Source: Kitasatospora phosalacinea
GTDB taxonomy: Bacteria; Actinomycetota; Actinomycetes; Streptomycetales; Streptomycetaceae
Direction of reading: 5' to 3'
Length of the DNA stretch: 64,000 nt
NCBI RefSeq assembly: GCF_030268885.1
Contig: NZ_BSSA01000013.1
Coordinates: forward strand, 62,001 to 126,000
The notes beneath the pieces are model-generated. The model was not told the origin of the DNA. It did no database searches and worked only from the letters and a program-made list of their open reading frames with translations. Both the position numbers and the translations under genes were made by a program. This document shows, in pieces, positions 26,430 to 35,067 of this stretch; within the stretch, counting starts at the first letter, position 1; the number at the start of each line of letters is the position of its first letter.

Positions 26430-26861
26430 ATGACTACGGGCGGCAACGGCTTCCAGGTGGAGGTCGACAACCTGCGGGCGTTCGCGTCCCAAGTGCGCGG
26501 CTTGCTGAGCGAGTTCGAGAGCGGTGCGGGCAAGTCCGCGGTGTACGGGGCGAGCGGTGTCGGCTCGGGGGCCTTCGGGAGCTTCGGTGAGGCGCAGGAG
26601 CTGAGTGCGTCGTACAACATGGTGCGCGTCCGACTGAGCAACATCCTGGCTCAGATCCAAGAGACCATCGATGTGGCGCAGCAGAACGCGGACCACACTG
26701 CGATGAACTACGAGGAGCACGAGCAGGACACCAGCAAGCGCATGACGATGGCGCAGGACGGGTGGGCCACCACCTGGAGCCAGGCCGAGCTGAACGCACA
26801 GCAGACCTCTGCCAATGTGCCGCAGAGCCAACCGACGACCACGGCGAGGCCGCAGTGGTGA
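26430..26861 (+). CDS. EspC-like ESX secretion-associated protein
   Basis: The 143-residue protein is largely helical, with a coiled hairpin (about 10-30 and 60-105). The segment NYEEHEQD supplies Y94-x3-E98, matching the T7SS YxxxD/E export signal, and the order of features resembles mycobacterial EspC/DUF2580 proteins. ATG 26430 follows GGGGAGG. It is followed after 46 bases by a WXG-domain protein and then mycosin, so the three form one T7SS accessory operon. Similarity to EspC is by features, not by a measured alignment. Confidence 0.7.
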   Translation: MTTGGNGFQVEVDNLRAFASQVRGLLSEFESGAGKSAVYGASGVGSGAFGSFGEAQELSASYNMVRVRLSNILAQIQETIDVAQQNADHTAMNYEEHEQDTSKRMTMAQDGWATTWSQAELNAQQTSANVPQSQPTTTARPQW

Positions 26862-26907
26862 AGGCGCGGAAGATCCAGGGAACGGACGAAGGACGGGGGG
26901 CTCCACA

Positions 26908-28422
26908 ATGAGGATGCTGGACCAGGGCGGCGACGGCGGCGGCGCGTACACCGACTTCTCCGCCCACAGTCACGCCGAGTTGATCTCTATGGTGCACTCG
27001 CTGGATTCCGGCTCGGTCATGGCAGCAGCCGATCCTTGGCGGCGAGCCCATGAGACGCTGACCCGGATTCAGGCTTCGCTGGCGACTGCCACCAGTGATG
27101 CCACCAGCACCTGGCAGGGAAGCACCAGCGATGCTTTCCATCAGCACATGACCGAGTTGGCAAACAACGTTGGCAAGGCGGCTGAGAGCACGCACTATAC
27201 CGCCACCGTGCTGCAGGAGTTGTCGAAGTCGATCGACCAGGCGAAGGCCGATATGCCCGAGGAGCCAGGCTTCTGGGACAAGGTCGGTGACAGTGTCAGC
27301 GACGTGGCCAAGGAATCGGTTGGAGTCGACGACGCGGACACCCAGCACAGCATCACCGAATCGCGCAAGCAAGAGGCGGTTGGAGTGATGCAGGTGCTGG
27401 CAGCCAAGTACAGCGTCGCCACCAGTTCTCTGGGGAGGTTCGGGCTTTATGACGATGACCCGAACGCGGCGAAGCAACTGACACCGCCGAGCGACGGTGC
27501 TGCGGGGTTCATCGCGGCAATCGCCGGTGTCACTGCGGGTTCCTTCCAGGGGAGCACCCGAACGGTTGCTCCCTCTGGTTCGCAGACTTCACTCAAGGGT
27601 TCGTCGAGTAGCCGACCTCCCCAGGCTCCGAAGATCCAGCCCACCGTAATCCGTCCGACCGATGCGGGAATCTCCGGCGGTACGGCTAATGCGCTTCCCC
27701 AGCCGAAGGGCCCCGGTACGGGGATCGACGGTATTCAGGGTGGTGTCCAGGGCGGTGCGCGTGGAGGTACCACGACGGTCGGTGGCCCCGGCAGCGTGCA
27801 TGGTCCGGTCGCCGGTGGCGGCGGAGGTGGACTGGCCGGTGGTGGCACCACCGGCGGCCTGATCGGCCAGGGTGGGGGAACCCTGATGGGTGGCACCGGT
27901 CTCGGTGGTAGCCGCGCTGGGTTCAGCGGCAACAGCGTTTCCAAGGCCGGGACGTTTGGCGCCAATGGTCTGAGCAGCAGTTCCGGTGCGGGTGGCACGG
28001 CGTCCGGTGGTGCCAATGGTGCCGGTGGGCGGGCTGGCGGCGTGGGTGGCGGTATGGGCGGTGGTGCCGGTGCGGGTGGTGCCGGTGGCGGGGGCCTCAA
28101 GGGGCGTTCCGGTAGCGGTCTGACCGGCAAGGCCGGCGGTGTCGTCGGTGAGGCCGCGCAGGGCGGTGCCGGTGGGCGGTCCTTCTCGCAGGGCGGCTCC
28201 GGTATCGGTCGGAGCCGCTTCGGCCAAGGTGCCGCAGGTGGCGCCGGTCAGGCGGCCGGTGGCGCGGGCCAGGGCGGTGCGGCCGGGCACGGCGGCATGG
28301 CCGGTCACGGGCAGGGCAGCAAGCGGGCCAAGAAGGGCACGTCGGACCGCCCGGACTACCTGGTGGAGGACGAGGAGACCTGGGCCTCCGGCGAGAAGGC
28401 CAACCCGAACGTGGTGGAATGA
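26908..28422 (+). CDS. WXG-domain, Gly-rich type VII secretion substrate
   Basis: The 504-residue protein has an N-terminal helical WXG-type domain (about 25-125) with TWQGSTSDAFHQHM as the turn. A linker follows, then a Gly/Ala-rich segment (about 260-470), a Lys patch (KRAKKG) and the tail DRPDYLVEDEETW ending in NPNVVE. The tail and layout match the gene at 1-1407. YLVED fits the YxxxD/E signal. Codons in the first half use A/T endings far more than most of the window. It is probably exported as a pair with the EspC-like protein just upstream. Confidence 0.78.
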   Translation: MRMLDQGGDGGGAYTDFSAHSHAELISMVHSLDSGSVMAAADPWRRAHETLTRIQASLATATSDATSTWQGSTSDAFHQHMTELANNVGKAAESTHYTATVLQELSKSIDQAKADMPEEPGFWDKVGDSVSDVAKESVGVDDADTQHSITESRKQEAVGVMQVLAAKYSVATSSLGRFGLYDDDPNAAKQLTPPSDGAAGFIAAIAGVTAGSFQGSTRTVAPSGSQTSLKGSSSSRPPQAPKIQPTVIRPTDAGISGGTANALPQPKGPGTGIDGIQGGVQGGARGGTTTVGGPGSVHGPVAGGGGGGLAGGGTTGGLIGQGGGTLMGGTGLGGSRAGFSGNSVSKAGTFGANGLSSSSGAGGTASGGANGAGGRAGGVGGGMGGGAGAGGAGGGGLKGRSGSGLTGKAGGVVGEAAQGGAGGRSFSQGGSGIGRSRFGQGAAGGAGQAAGGAGQGGAAGHGGMAGHGQGSKRAKKGTSDRPDYLVEDEETWASGEKANPNVVE

Positions 28423-28512
28423 CGTTCGGTCAGTAGAACAGTCGGACATGACCTGGCCGCCCTGCAGATCCGAGGGTCTGCGGGGCGGCCGCTCAACGAG
28501 GGGTGACGAGGC

Positions 28513-29973
28513 TTGACGACCAGCCGATCCGTGCGCGGTCTGGCCGCGCTTGCTGCGGGAGCCCTGTTGTGGGGCGTGAGCGCCGGGACTGCCGCAGCGG
28601 ACCAGGACCGTGAGCAGCAGTGGGTGCTGAAGAACTACAGCCCGGACGTGAAGGTCTGGCCCATCAGCCAGGGCGAAGGCGTGACTGTTGCGGTTATTGA
28701 TACTGGCGTTGATGCCAGTCATCCGGACCTTTCCGGACAGGTCCTCCCTGGTCTGGATCTCACCGGTTCTGGTGGTGATGGGCGTACCGACGAAAAAGGT
28801 CATGGTACGGCCATGGCTTCCAATATTGCTGCGCACGGCCACGGCGGCGATGCGGGAGTGATGGGGCTTGCTCCCAAGGCAAAGATCCTCCCGATAAAGA
28901 TCGACCTCGGGGACAAGATGCAGCTTGGGGAGGGGGTGGATTACGGGAGCCTCGCCAAGGCGGTTCGATACGCGGTTGATCACAACGCGAAAGTCATCAA
29001 TATGTCCTTCGGTGGAGGTGGAGGTGCACCGAAGGAGTTCAAGGATGCAATCAACTATGCGATCCAGAAAGACGTTGTGCTGGTCGCTGCTACTGGAAAC
29101 GAGGGCGCCCCTCTTCCTTCCTTTCCTGCAGGATTCCCCGGCGTAGTTGCGGTTTCGGGGGTGACGGAGAGCGGCGATATTTGGAAGGGTTCAAACACGG
29201 GCCCGCAGGTTACGCTTGCTGCTCCGGCTGGTGACATCCATCACGCTGGCCTCAATCATGGGTATGCGACTGCTTCTGGAACTTCCGACTCCACGGCTTT
29301 TGTGTCCGCAATTGCTGCGCTCGTGCGCTCGAAGTACCCCAATCTTTCAGCGGGCCAGGTCATCAACCGGATGACCAGTAGTGCGTTCCACCCGGAGGGC
29401 AAGGGGACCTTCCCGAACGACAAGTACGGGTACGGCATCGCGTCTCCGTCGGGGGCACTGGCCGAGAACCCCGCGGTGGACAACGGGCCGAAGGAGAACC
29501 CTCTGCTCAACCGGGCGGAGCCGGACTGGGCCAACATCGACAGTCCTGTCGCCTCGCCGTCCGCCGGGGCCTCGAAGCCTGCGACGGGCGGGGCCAAGAC
29601 GCCCTCGAACGGTGGCAGCTCGACTGCTCCGCAGGCGAGTGGTGACTCGGACAGCAAGAGCAGCACCGGGATGCTGATCGCGATCGGCGGCGGTGTCATC
29701 GCCGTGATCGTGGTCGTGGTGATCATCGTGCTGGTGCGCCGCTCCAAGAACGGCAACAACGGCGGTGGCCCGGGCGGCCCCGGTGGGTCGGGGGTGCCGG
29801 GCGGGCCGGGTGGGCCCGGGGCGCCGGGGTACGGGTATCAGCAGCCGCAGCAGGTGGCGGGGTACGGGCATCCGCAGGGGCAGGCGCAGCCGGGGTACCC
29901 GCCGCAGCAGCAGGGTGGGCAGCCGGGGTATCCGGTGCAGCCGCCGGCCGGCGGGAATCCGTACCAGGGCTGA
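28513..29973 (+). CDS. mycP: Mycosin, T7SS-associated subtilisin-like serine protease
   Basis: The 486-residue protein has a signal peptide (about 1-29). An S8 catalytic domain carries D63 in VIDTGVD, H97 in KGHGTA, oxyanion Asn in ATGNEG and S258 in SGTSDSTA. A Ser/Pro/Thr linker and one membrane helix (about 379-402, GMLIAIGGGVIAVIVVVVII) follow. A cytoplasmic tail of Gly, Pro, Gln and Tyr closes the protein. This is the standard mycosin layout; mycosins stabilise the ESX membrane complex and trim substrates. The start is TTG 28513, about 10 bases after GAGGGG. The catalytic part (28680-29340) is markedly less GC-rich than the 3' end. Confidence 0.92.
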   Translation: MTTSRSVRGLAALAAGALLWGVSAGTAAADQDREQQWVLKNYSPDVKVWPISQGEGVTVAVIDTGVDASHPDLSGQVLPGLDLTGSGGDGRTDEKGHGTAMASNIAAHGHGGDAGVMGLAPKAKILPIKIDLGDKMQLGEGVDYGSLAKAVRYAVDHNAKVINMSFGGGGGAPKEFKDAINYAIQKDVVLVAATGNEGAPLPSFPAGFPGVVAVSGVTESGDIWKGSNTGPQVTLAAPAGDIHHAGLNHGYATASGTSDSTAFVSAIAALVRSKYPNLSAGQVINRMTSSAFHPEGKGTFPNDKYGYGIASPSGALAENPAVDNGPKENPLLNRAEPDWANIDSPVASPSAGASKPATGGAKTPSNGGSSTAPQASGDSDSKSSTGMLIAIGGGVIAVIVVVVIIVLVRRSKNGNNGGGPGGPGGSGVPGGPGGPGAPGYGYQQPQQVAGYGHPQGQAQPGYPPQQQGGQPGYPVQPPAGGNPYQG

Positions 29974-30160
29974 GGTTCGGTGGGTGGACGGCCCCTCGTG
30001 GGGCGGCTGGGTGGGGCCCGGTCGCTCTGCGGGGGGCCGTTGGTGTGTGGAGGGCGGGTGGGGGACACGCCGCGGATGGGGGAGGGTGTTCGGGCGGGGT
30101 GGGGGTGGTGGGGTAGGAGATGGCGGGAGTGTGGTCGTCGGATACCCGGAGGTGGTTGCT

Positions 30161-30358
30161 GTGGTGCGGTGGAAGTCCGTGGTGGCGGGGTTGGTCGTGG
30201 TGGTGGCGGGTGCGGTGGGGGCGTCGGGGGTGGCGGCGGCCGAGGGGGTGCAGGACGAGCGGCAGCGGGAGGTGTGCGAGCGGTTGCTGGACGGGTTGTT
30301 GCCGGGGTTGGTGCCGACGTCCTCGGTGTGTGCGGTGAACGGGGTGGGGCAGGGCTGA
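30161..30358 (+). CDS. Small secreted protein, unknown function
   Basis: The 65-residue protein starts at GTG 30161 (or 30164), after GGAGG at 30148-30152. It has a clear Sec signal (RWKSVVAGLVVVVAGAVGAS, cleavage after AAA), leaving about 40 residues. The mature part has two Cys (in REVCERL and SSVCAVNG) that could form one disulfide. It ends 21 bases before the HIT gene. No family was recognised. Confidence 0.5.
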   Translation: MVRWKSVVAGLVVVVAGAVGASGVAAAEGVQDERQREVCERLLDGLLPGLVPTSSVCAVNGVGQG

Positions 30359-30379
30359 GGACGGCCGTAGGGTGGGGGG

Positions 30380-30829
30380 ATGACGGGTGGGGAGTGTTAC
30401 GCGTGCGCCCGGGAGGGCGAGTTCGAGCGGTTGCCGGCGTACGAGCGGATCGCGGCGGACGAGCACTGGCGGGTGGTGCACGCGGTGGACTGCGCGTTGC
30501 CGGGGTGGCTGGTGCTGCTGCCCCGGCGGCATCTGGAGTCTATGGCGGAGCTGAGTGACGCCGAGGCGGCTTCGCTGGGGGTGTGGCAGGTGCGCTTGGC
30601 GCGGGCGCTGGCGGTGGTGACGGGGTGCCGGAAGGCGTACGTGGCGCAGTTCGGGGAGGCGGAGGGGTTTGCGCACGTGCACTTCCACGTGGTGCCGCGG
30701 GGGGAGGAGTGGCCGGTGGAGTGGCGGGGGCCGCGGGTGTTCGGGTTGTTGGGGGCGGGGGAGCGGGCGGTGCCGGTGGAGCGGATGGAGGAGCTGGCCG
30801 GGCGGTTGGCCGCCGTGCTGGGGGAGTGA
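30380..30829 (+). CDS. HIT-family hydrolase
   Basis: The 149-residue protein has the histidine triad HVHFHVVPRG (about 98-107) and a Cys pair near the N-terminus (CYACAREG) that may bind zinc. HIT proteins hydrolyse or transfer nucleotides (for example diadenosine polyphosphates or AMP-lysine). The substrate is not readable. It is followed after 79 bases by the DinB gene. Confidence 0.9.
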   Translation: MTGGECYACAREGEFERLPAYERIAADEHWRVVHAVDCALPGWLVLLPRRHLESMAELSDAEAASLGVWQVRLARALAVVTGCRKAYVAQFGEAEGFAHVHFHVVPRGEEWPVEWRGPRVFGLLGAGERAVPVERMEELAGRLAAVLGE

Positions 30830-30908
30830 GGGCGGGTGGCGGAATGTCGACGGCGGCTGGCGTTCTCGCTGCTGGTGGGGCGGGTGGCGGGTCGGCCATG
30901 CTGGGCTC

Positions 30909-31448
30909 ATGATCACTCCTGACACCAAGGACTGGACCTGGGTCCTCGAGCGTCCCTGCGCCGACTGCGGCCTGGACACCCCTGCGGTCGCCTTCGAGGC
31001 GGTGCCGGGCATGGTGCGTGCGAACGCGGAGTTCTGGGTCGCCCTGCTGGGCGGCGACGGGGCGGTGCTGCGCGAGCGGCCGGCGCCGGGGGTGTGGTCG
31101 CCGCTCGAGTACGCCTGCCACGTCCGGGACGTGTTCCGGCTGTTCGACGTGCGGCTGCGGTTGATGCTGGACGAGGACGGCCCGCTGTTCGCCAACTGGG
31201 ACCAGGACGCCACCGCCGTCGAGGAGCGCTACCACGAGCAGGACCCGGCCGTGGTCGCCGTCGAACTGGCGGCGGCCGGGGAGCAGTTGGCGCGTTCCTT
31301 CGAGTCGGTGGCGGAGGCCGACCGGCAGCGCACCGGGAACCGCAGCGACGGCGCCCGGTTCACCGTGGAGTCCTTCGCCCGCTACCTGATCCACGACCCG
31401 GTGCACCACCGCTACGACGTCACCGGGCTGGCGCACCAGGCGAGTTGA
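30909..31448 (+). CDS. DinB-family protein
   Basis: The 179-residue protein matches the DinB four-helix fold: WSPLEYACHVRDVFRLFDVR holds the first metal His, and HDPVHHRYDV near the C-terminus supplies further His residues. DinB proteins bind a divalent metal; several act as thiol transferases for mycothiol or bacillithiol. Its stop codon is 3 bases from the stop of the convergent DUF2332 gene, so no terminator separates them. Confidence 0.83.
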   Translation: MITPDTKDWTWVLERPCADCGLDTPAVAFEAVPGMVRANAEFWVALLGGDGAVLRERPAPGVWSPLEYACHVRDVFRLFDVRLRLMLDEDGPLFANWDQDATAVEERYHEQDPAVVAVELAAAGEQLARSFESVAEADRQRTGNRSDGARFTVESFARYLIHDPVHHRYDVTGLAHQAS

Positions 31449-31450
31449 CC

Positions 31451-32551
31451 CTAGATCGGACGCAGGGCGGGGTCGTCCTGCTCCAGGGTGCGGGCGGGCA
31501 GGCCGTGCGGCCTGGCCTCGGCGAGCGTCTGCTGCGGGCCGGTGCCGAGCCGGGCGGTGAGCAGGAAGCGGTGGGTGGCGCCGACCCGGCGGGGCTCGAA
31601 GGCGAGGTGGAGGAACGGGGCGGCGGGGGTCGAGGCGGCCGCCAGCCGGGCCAACTCGCCTTCCACGGACCGCCATTCCTCGGCGGGGACGTACTGCCGC
31701 ATGATCGAGTGCCAGACCACCGTGAGCGCGCCCTCGGCGGTCCCGACGTCGCGCAGGAAGGCGGCCGCGCCGAGCCGTTCGACCGGGGCGGGCGTCTCCG
31801 CGGCGAGGGCGAGGGCGCCGTTCAGCCGCTGCACGCGCGGGAGTTGGTCCGCCCACAGGTAGGCGCGCAGGGCCAGGGCGCCGTCGGCGGAGCGGGGGTC
31901 GATCGGAGTGGGGTCGCAGCCGCGCCGCTCCGTCACCCGCTGGAGCGGGGCGCCGGGCAGCCAGGCGGGCGGCTCGCCCTGCCAGGCGTCGGCGAGGACG
32001 ACGGGGGAGTCCGGCGGGCCGTACGAGAAGCCCGCGGAGGTGCAGCGGAACCGGTCGGCGAGGAGGTTGAGGCCCGCGCTGGAGCCGAGTTCGTGCAGTC
32101 GCACCGGGAGGGGCGGGGCGGCGGCGAGCTGCTGCTGGGCCCAGGCGAGGCCGGTGAGCAGCAGGTTGGCCCGGCCGACCTCGTTGGTCTGCGGCGGGCG
32201 GGTGAGCCACTCGCGGACGAACGGCAGGTGGTCGGCGACGGCGGCGCGGAAGGCGGGCCAGGGGACGTCCGGGTCGGCGGGGTCGAAGTGCCCGCCGACG
32301 CTGGGGTAGTGCGCGGCGAGGTCGGGGGCCAGGTCGGACAGCACCAGGGCGTGCACGGCGCCGAGCAGGCGCAGGGCGACGGCGTCCGGGCCGGGGGCGT
32401 CCTCGTGTCCGGCGATCGCCTCCGCGCACGGCCCGCCCGCGGCGAGGTCCTCGGCGGCCCGGCGCAGCAGGGCGGCGGACAGCGGTGAGCCCAACTCGGC
32501 GCAGGAGTCCGCCTGGTGGCGGAACATGGCGGCGGCGTGGGCGAGCGGCAT
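31451..32551 (-). CDS. DUF2332-family protein
   Basis: The 366-residue protein has the DUF2332 pattern: an N-terminal MFRHQADSCAELGSPLSAAL segment, TNEVGRANLLL, LHELGSSAGLNLLADRF (a glycine-rich motif like a SAM-binding loop) and VVWHSIMRQYV. The function of the family is not established; the glycine-rich loop hints at a methyltransferase-like fold. ATG 32551 is preceded by GGAG at a good distance, and longer frames add only low-complexity sequence. Confidence 0.83.
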   Translation of the reverse strand: MPLAHAAAMFRHQADSCAELGSPLSAALLRRAAEDLAAGGPCAEAIAGHEDAPGPDAVALRLLGAVHALVLSDLAPDLAAHYPSVGGHFDPADPDVPWPAFRAAVADHLPFVREWLTRPPQTNEVGRANLLLTGLAWAQQQLAAAPPLPVRLHELGSSAGLNLLADRFRCTSAGFSYGPPDSPVVLADAWQGEPPAWLPGAPLQRVTERRGCDPTPIDPRSADGALALRAYLWADQLPRVQRLNGALALAAETPAPVERLGAAAFLRDVGTAEGALTVVWHSIMRQYVPAEEWRSVEGELARLAAASTPAAPFLHLAFEPRRVGATHRFLLTARLGTGPQQTLAEARPHGLPARTLEQDDPALRPI

Positions 32552-32814
32552 CCCGGGGTCTCCGTTCTGGTCGGTCGGGCCGACGGTGATCGGCCGCCCC
32601 CATCCTTCGCCCGCCGGGCGCGCGGGGGGTAGTGCGCCGGGGGTGATCTCGATCACCGGCCCTTCGGGTGCGACCGGCCCGGGCGGGGGAGGAGCGGCGA
32701 CCGGCCCGGTGGCCGCGGTCCGCGCCCGGGGGAGCGCCGTCGGCGGTCGAGGCGACCCGGGGGCGTGCGGCCCGCTCCGTGCGCCCGTCGGGTGCGGGGA
32801 GCGGGGCGGCGGGG

Positions 32815-33267
32815 TCACCAGTCGGTGGCACGCCTGCGGTGGGTCTGGCGGAGCTGGCTGGTGATGCTGGCGGTGTCGCCGCCCACCACGTCCGCGATCT
32901 CGGGGGTGGCCAGGCCGACCACGTAGTGCAGGATCGCCAGGTCCTCGTCGCCGTCCACGTCGGGACGCAGACCGGCGGGTTCGGCGAGCCCGTGCTGCTC
33001 GGTGACGGTGTCGCGGAGGATCTGCCAGGCCTCGGCGGCCGGGTTCGGGCTCTCCAGGACGGTCGGCCACACCGAGGCGATCGCGTGCAGGGCGAGCCGG
33101 ACCACCCGGTGGGCGGCCCCCGGCTCCTGGAACCAGACCCGGGCGTAGCTCTGGTACCTGGGCTCGTGGAGCTCGCAGAAGGCGGCGAACTCGACGGACA
33201 CGTGCGGGAGTTCGGTGGACCGATCAGCGGATGCCGAGTCTGCGGCCGGGACATGACGGTCAGTCAC
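32815..33267 (-). CDS. Degenerate ECF sigma factor-like protein
   Basis: The 150-residue protein contains an N-terminal part like ECF region 2 (FAAFCELHEPRYQSYARVWF ... SVWPTVLESPNPAAEAWQIL). A C-terminal part resembles region 4 (LHYVVGLATPEIADVVGG ... ITSQLRQTHRR). The usual DAEDAVQD acidic patch of region 2 is replaced by EPGAAHRVVRLAL, so core binding or promoter melting may be lost. GTG 33267 follows GAGAGG. It could be an anti-activator, a partner of another sigma factor, or a weak sigma factor. Confidence 0.6.
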   Translation of the reverse strand: MTDRHVPAADSASADRSTELPHVSVEFAAFCELHEPRYQSYARVWFQEPGAAHRVVRLALHAIASVWPTVLESPNPAAEAWQILRDTVTEQHGLAEPAGLRPDVDGDEDLAILHYVVGLATPEIADVVGGDTASITSQLRQTHRRRATDW

Positions 33268-33507
33268 ATCAGCTGCCTCTCGATCTGGGTCCGGACGGGG
33301 AGCGTCAGCGCTCACTCTAGGCCCTCGGGTGGGTGCTGTGGGTGACAAGTCTGCTGAGATGCCCGGAGCCGGAGCGGATTCGGGCCGTTGTGTGACGACA
33401 CGTCAGCAAATGCCGCCCGCCGAGTGCAGCTGCGAGGGCATCGCACCTGGTCAGAGGTGGTACATCGGCAGTGGCTGCAGGGGAGTTGGTGTGCCACTGT
33501 AAGCCGC

Positions 33508-34860
33508 ATGGGTGAACGCTGGAACGGCGACGGGACTCACCTCCACGGGCGAATCCCGGGCCACGGGCATGACCACCATCACACACCGGACCGGCCGGAG
33601 CTCCCCGGCCGCGAGCCCCACGACCACCACCACCCGCCCGGCGGCACCGCCCCCGGAGCGGAAACTTCCACCGCGGATCGGCGCACGGAGCACCGGCACG
33701 CGCCCCACGCCACGCGCCACCACCGGCAGCACCGGCACGACGACCACGGCCACCACGGTCACGATCACGGCCACGGCCACGGTCACGATCACGGCCACCA
33801 CGGTCACGATCACGGCCACGGCCACGGTCACGATCACGGCCACCACGGCCAAGAGCACGATCACGGCCACGGCCACGACCACGGCGGCCACGACCACGGC
33901 GGTCACGGCCACCCGGGCCTGCGGCACCGCCTGGCGCACCTGCTGCGCCCGCACTCGCACGACGCCGCCGACCGGGTCGACGCGGCGCTGGAGTCCTCCG
34001 CCGAGGGCCTGCGCACGCTCTGGGTCTCGCTGCTGGTGCTGGGCGCGACGGCCGCCGCGCAGGCGGTGATCGCGGCGCTGTCGGGCTCGGTGGCGCTGCT
34101 CGGCGACACCGTGCACAACGCCGCGGACGCGCTGACCGCCGTCCCGCTGGCCGTGGCGTTCCTGCTGGGGCGGCGGGCGGCGAACCGCAGCTACACGTAC
34201 GGGTACGGGCGGGCCGAGGACCTGGCGGGCGTCGCGGTGGTGCTGGCGGTGGCGGCGTCCTCGCTGGTGGCGGGGTGGACGGCGGTGCAGCGGCTGCTGG
34301 ACCCGCAGCCGGTGGGGCACCTGTGGGCGGTGGCCGCCGCGGCCCTCGCGGGGTGCGTCGGCAACGAGTGGGTGGCCCGCTACCGGATCGCCACCGGCCG
34401 CCGGATCGGCTCCGCGGCCCTGGTCGCGGACGGCCTGCACGCCCGCACCGACGGGCTGACCTCGCTGGCGGTGCTGCTCGGCGCCGGGGGCAGCGCGCTG
34501 GGCTGGCGGTACGCGGACCCGGTGGTGGGGCTGCTGATCACGGTGGCGATCCTGGGCGTGCTGCGCGGCACGGTGCGCGAGGTGGGCCGACGGCTGATGG
34601 ACGCCGTCGACCCGGCCCTGCTGGACGCGGCGGAGCGCGAACTCGCGGCGGTGGACGGGGTGCGCGGGGTCGGCGCGGTGCGGATGCGCTGGATCGGCCA
34701 CGCGCTGCGGGCCGAGGCGGACGTGGTGGTCGACGGCGCGCTGACGGTGGTGGCCGGCCACCAGGTCGCGGAGGCGGCCGAGCAGGCCCTGATCCGGGCC
34801 GTGCCCCGGCTGCTCGCGGCGACCGTGCACGTCGACCACGCCCCGGCCGAGGCGGCCTGA
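33508..34860 (+). CDS. CDF-family metal cation exporter with long His-rich N-terminus
   Basis: The 450-residue protein begins with a cytoplasmic tail of about 150 residues made mostly of His, Gly and Asp (HGHDHGHGHGHDHG repeats). The membrane part has six helices. The metal sites are visible in helix 2 (GDTVHNAADAL) and helix 5 (ADGLHARTDGL), and a C-terminal cytoplasmic domain follows. CDF proteins expel Zn2+, Co2+, Ni2+ or similar in exchange for protons. The tail probably binds or senses metal. ATG 33508 opens the His-rich region. No Zur- or Nur-like box was recognised upstream. Confidence 0.9.
   Translation: MGERWNGDGTHLHGRIPGHGHDHHHTPDRPELPGREPHDHHHPPGGTAPGAETSTADRRTEHRHAPHATRHHRQHRHDDHGHHGHDHGHGHGHDHGHHGHDHGHGHGHDHGHHGQEHDHGHGHDHGGHDHGGHGHPGLRHRLAHLLRPHSHDAADRVDAALESSAEGLRTLWVSLLVLGATAAAQAVIAALSGSVALLGDTVHNAADALTAVPLAVAFLLGRRAANRSYTYGYGRAEDLAGVAVVLAVAASSLVAGWTAVQRLLDPQPVGHLWAVAAAALAGCVGNEWVARYRIATGRRIGSAALVADGLHARTDGLTSLAVLLGAGGSALGWRYADPVVGLLITVAILGVLRGTVREVGRRLMDAVDPALLDAAERELAAVDGVRGVGAVRMRWIGHALRAEADVVVDGALTVVAGHQVAEAAEQALIRAVPRLLAATVHVDHAPAEAA
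33751..33840 (+). repeat. Two perfect 45-bp tandem repeats coding HHGHDHGHGHGHDHG
   Basis: Bases 33751-33795 and 33796-33840 are identical and encode the same 15 residues. Within each unit the 9-mer CACGATCAC recurs twice. The repeats keep the reading frame, so slippage would change the His count without breaking the gene. Confidence 0.9.
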
Positions 34861-34900
34861 CCGCGTCGGAGGGGCCGCCCGGTCGGCTGACGCACCGTCA

Positions 34901-34943
34901 GAAAGCCCACCGAGGGGGCTGGTAGGCCCCCTCGGCGGGCTTC
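34901..34943. terminator. Bidirectional terminator after the CDF gene
   Basis: The arms GAAAGCCCACCGAGGGGGC (34901-34919) and GCCCCCTCGGCGGGCTTC (34926-34943) form a stem of about 18 bp with one wobble and one bulge, around a 6-base loop. The left arm starts with A-rich and the right arm ends with T-rich sequence. Confidence 0.8.
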
Positions 34944-35067
34944 TGCGGCCCTCGCGGAGCGGCCGGAGTCTTCTCGGGCGGCTCCGGCGCGTCCGGGCCG
35001 TCGACGGGCCGTCCAGCGCTTCCCCGTGCGCGCCGTCCAGCGCTCGCGCGCAGCGCTCCTGCGCCGC

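Noticed and set aside
33721..33900. Short regular repeats resembling a CRISPR array
   Set aside because: The repeats are codon-periodic, encode His-Gly-Asp in the frame of the CDF exporter and have no spacers.
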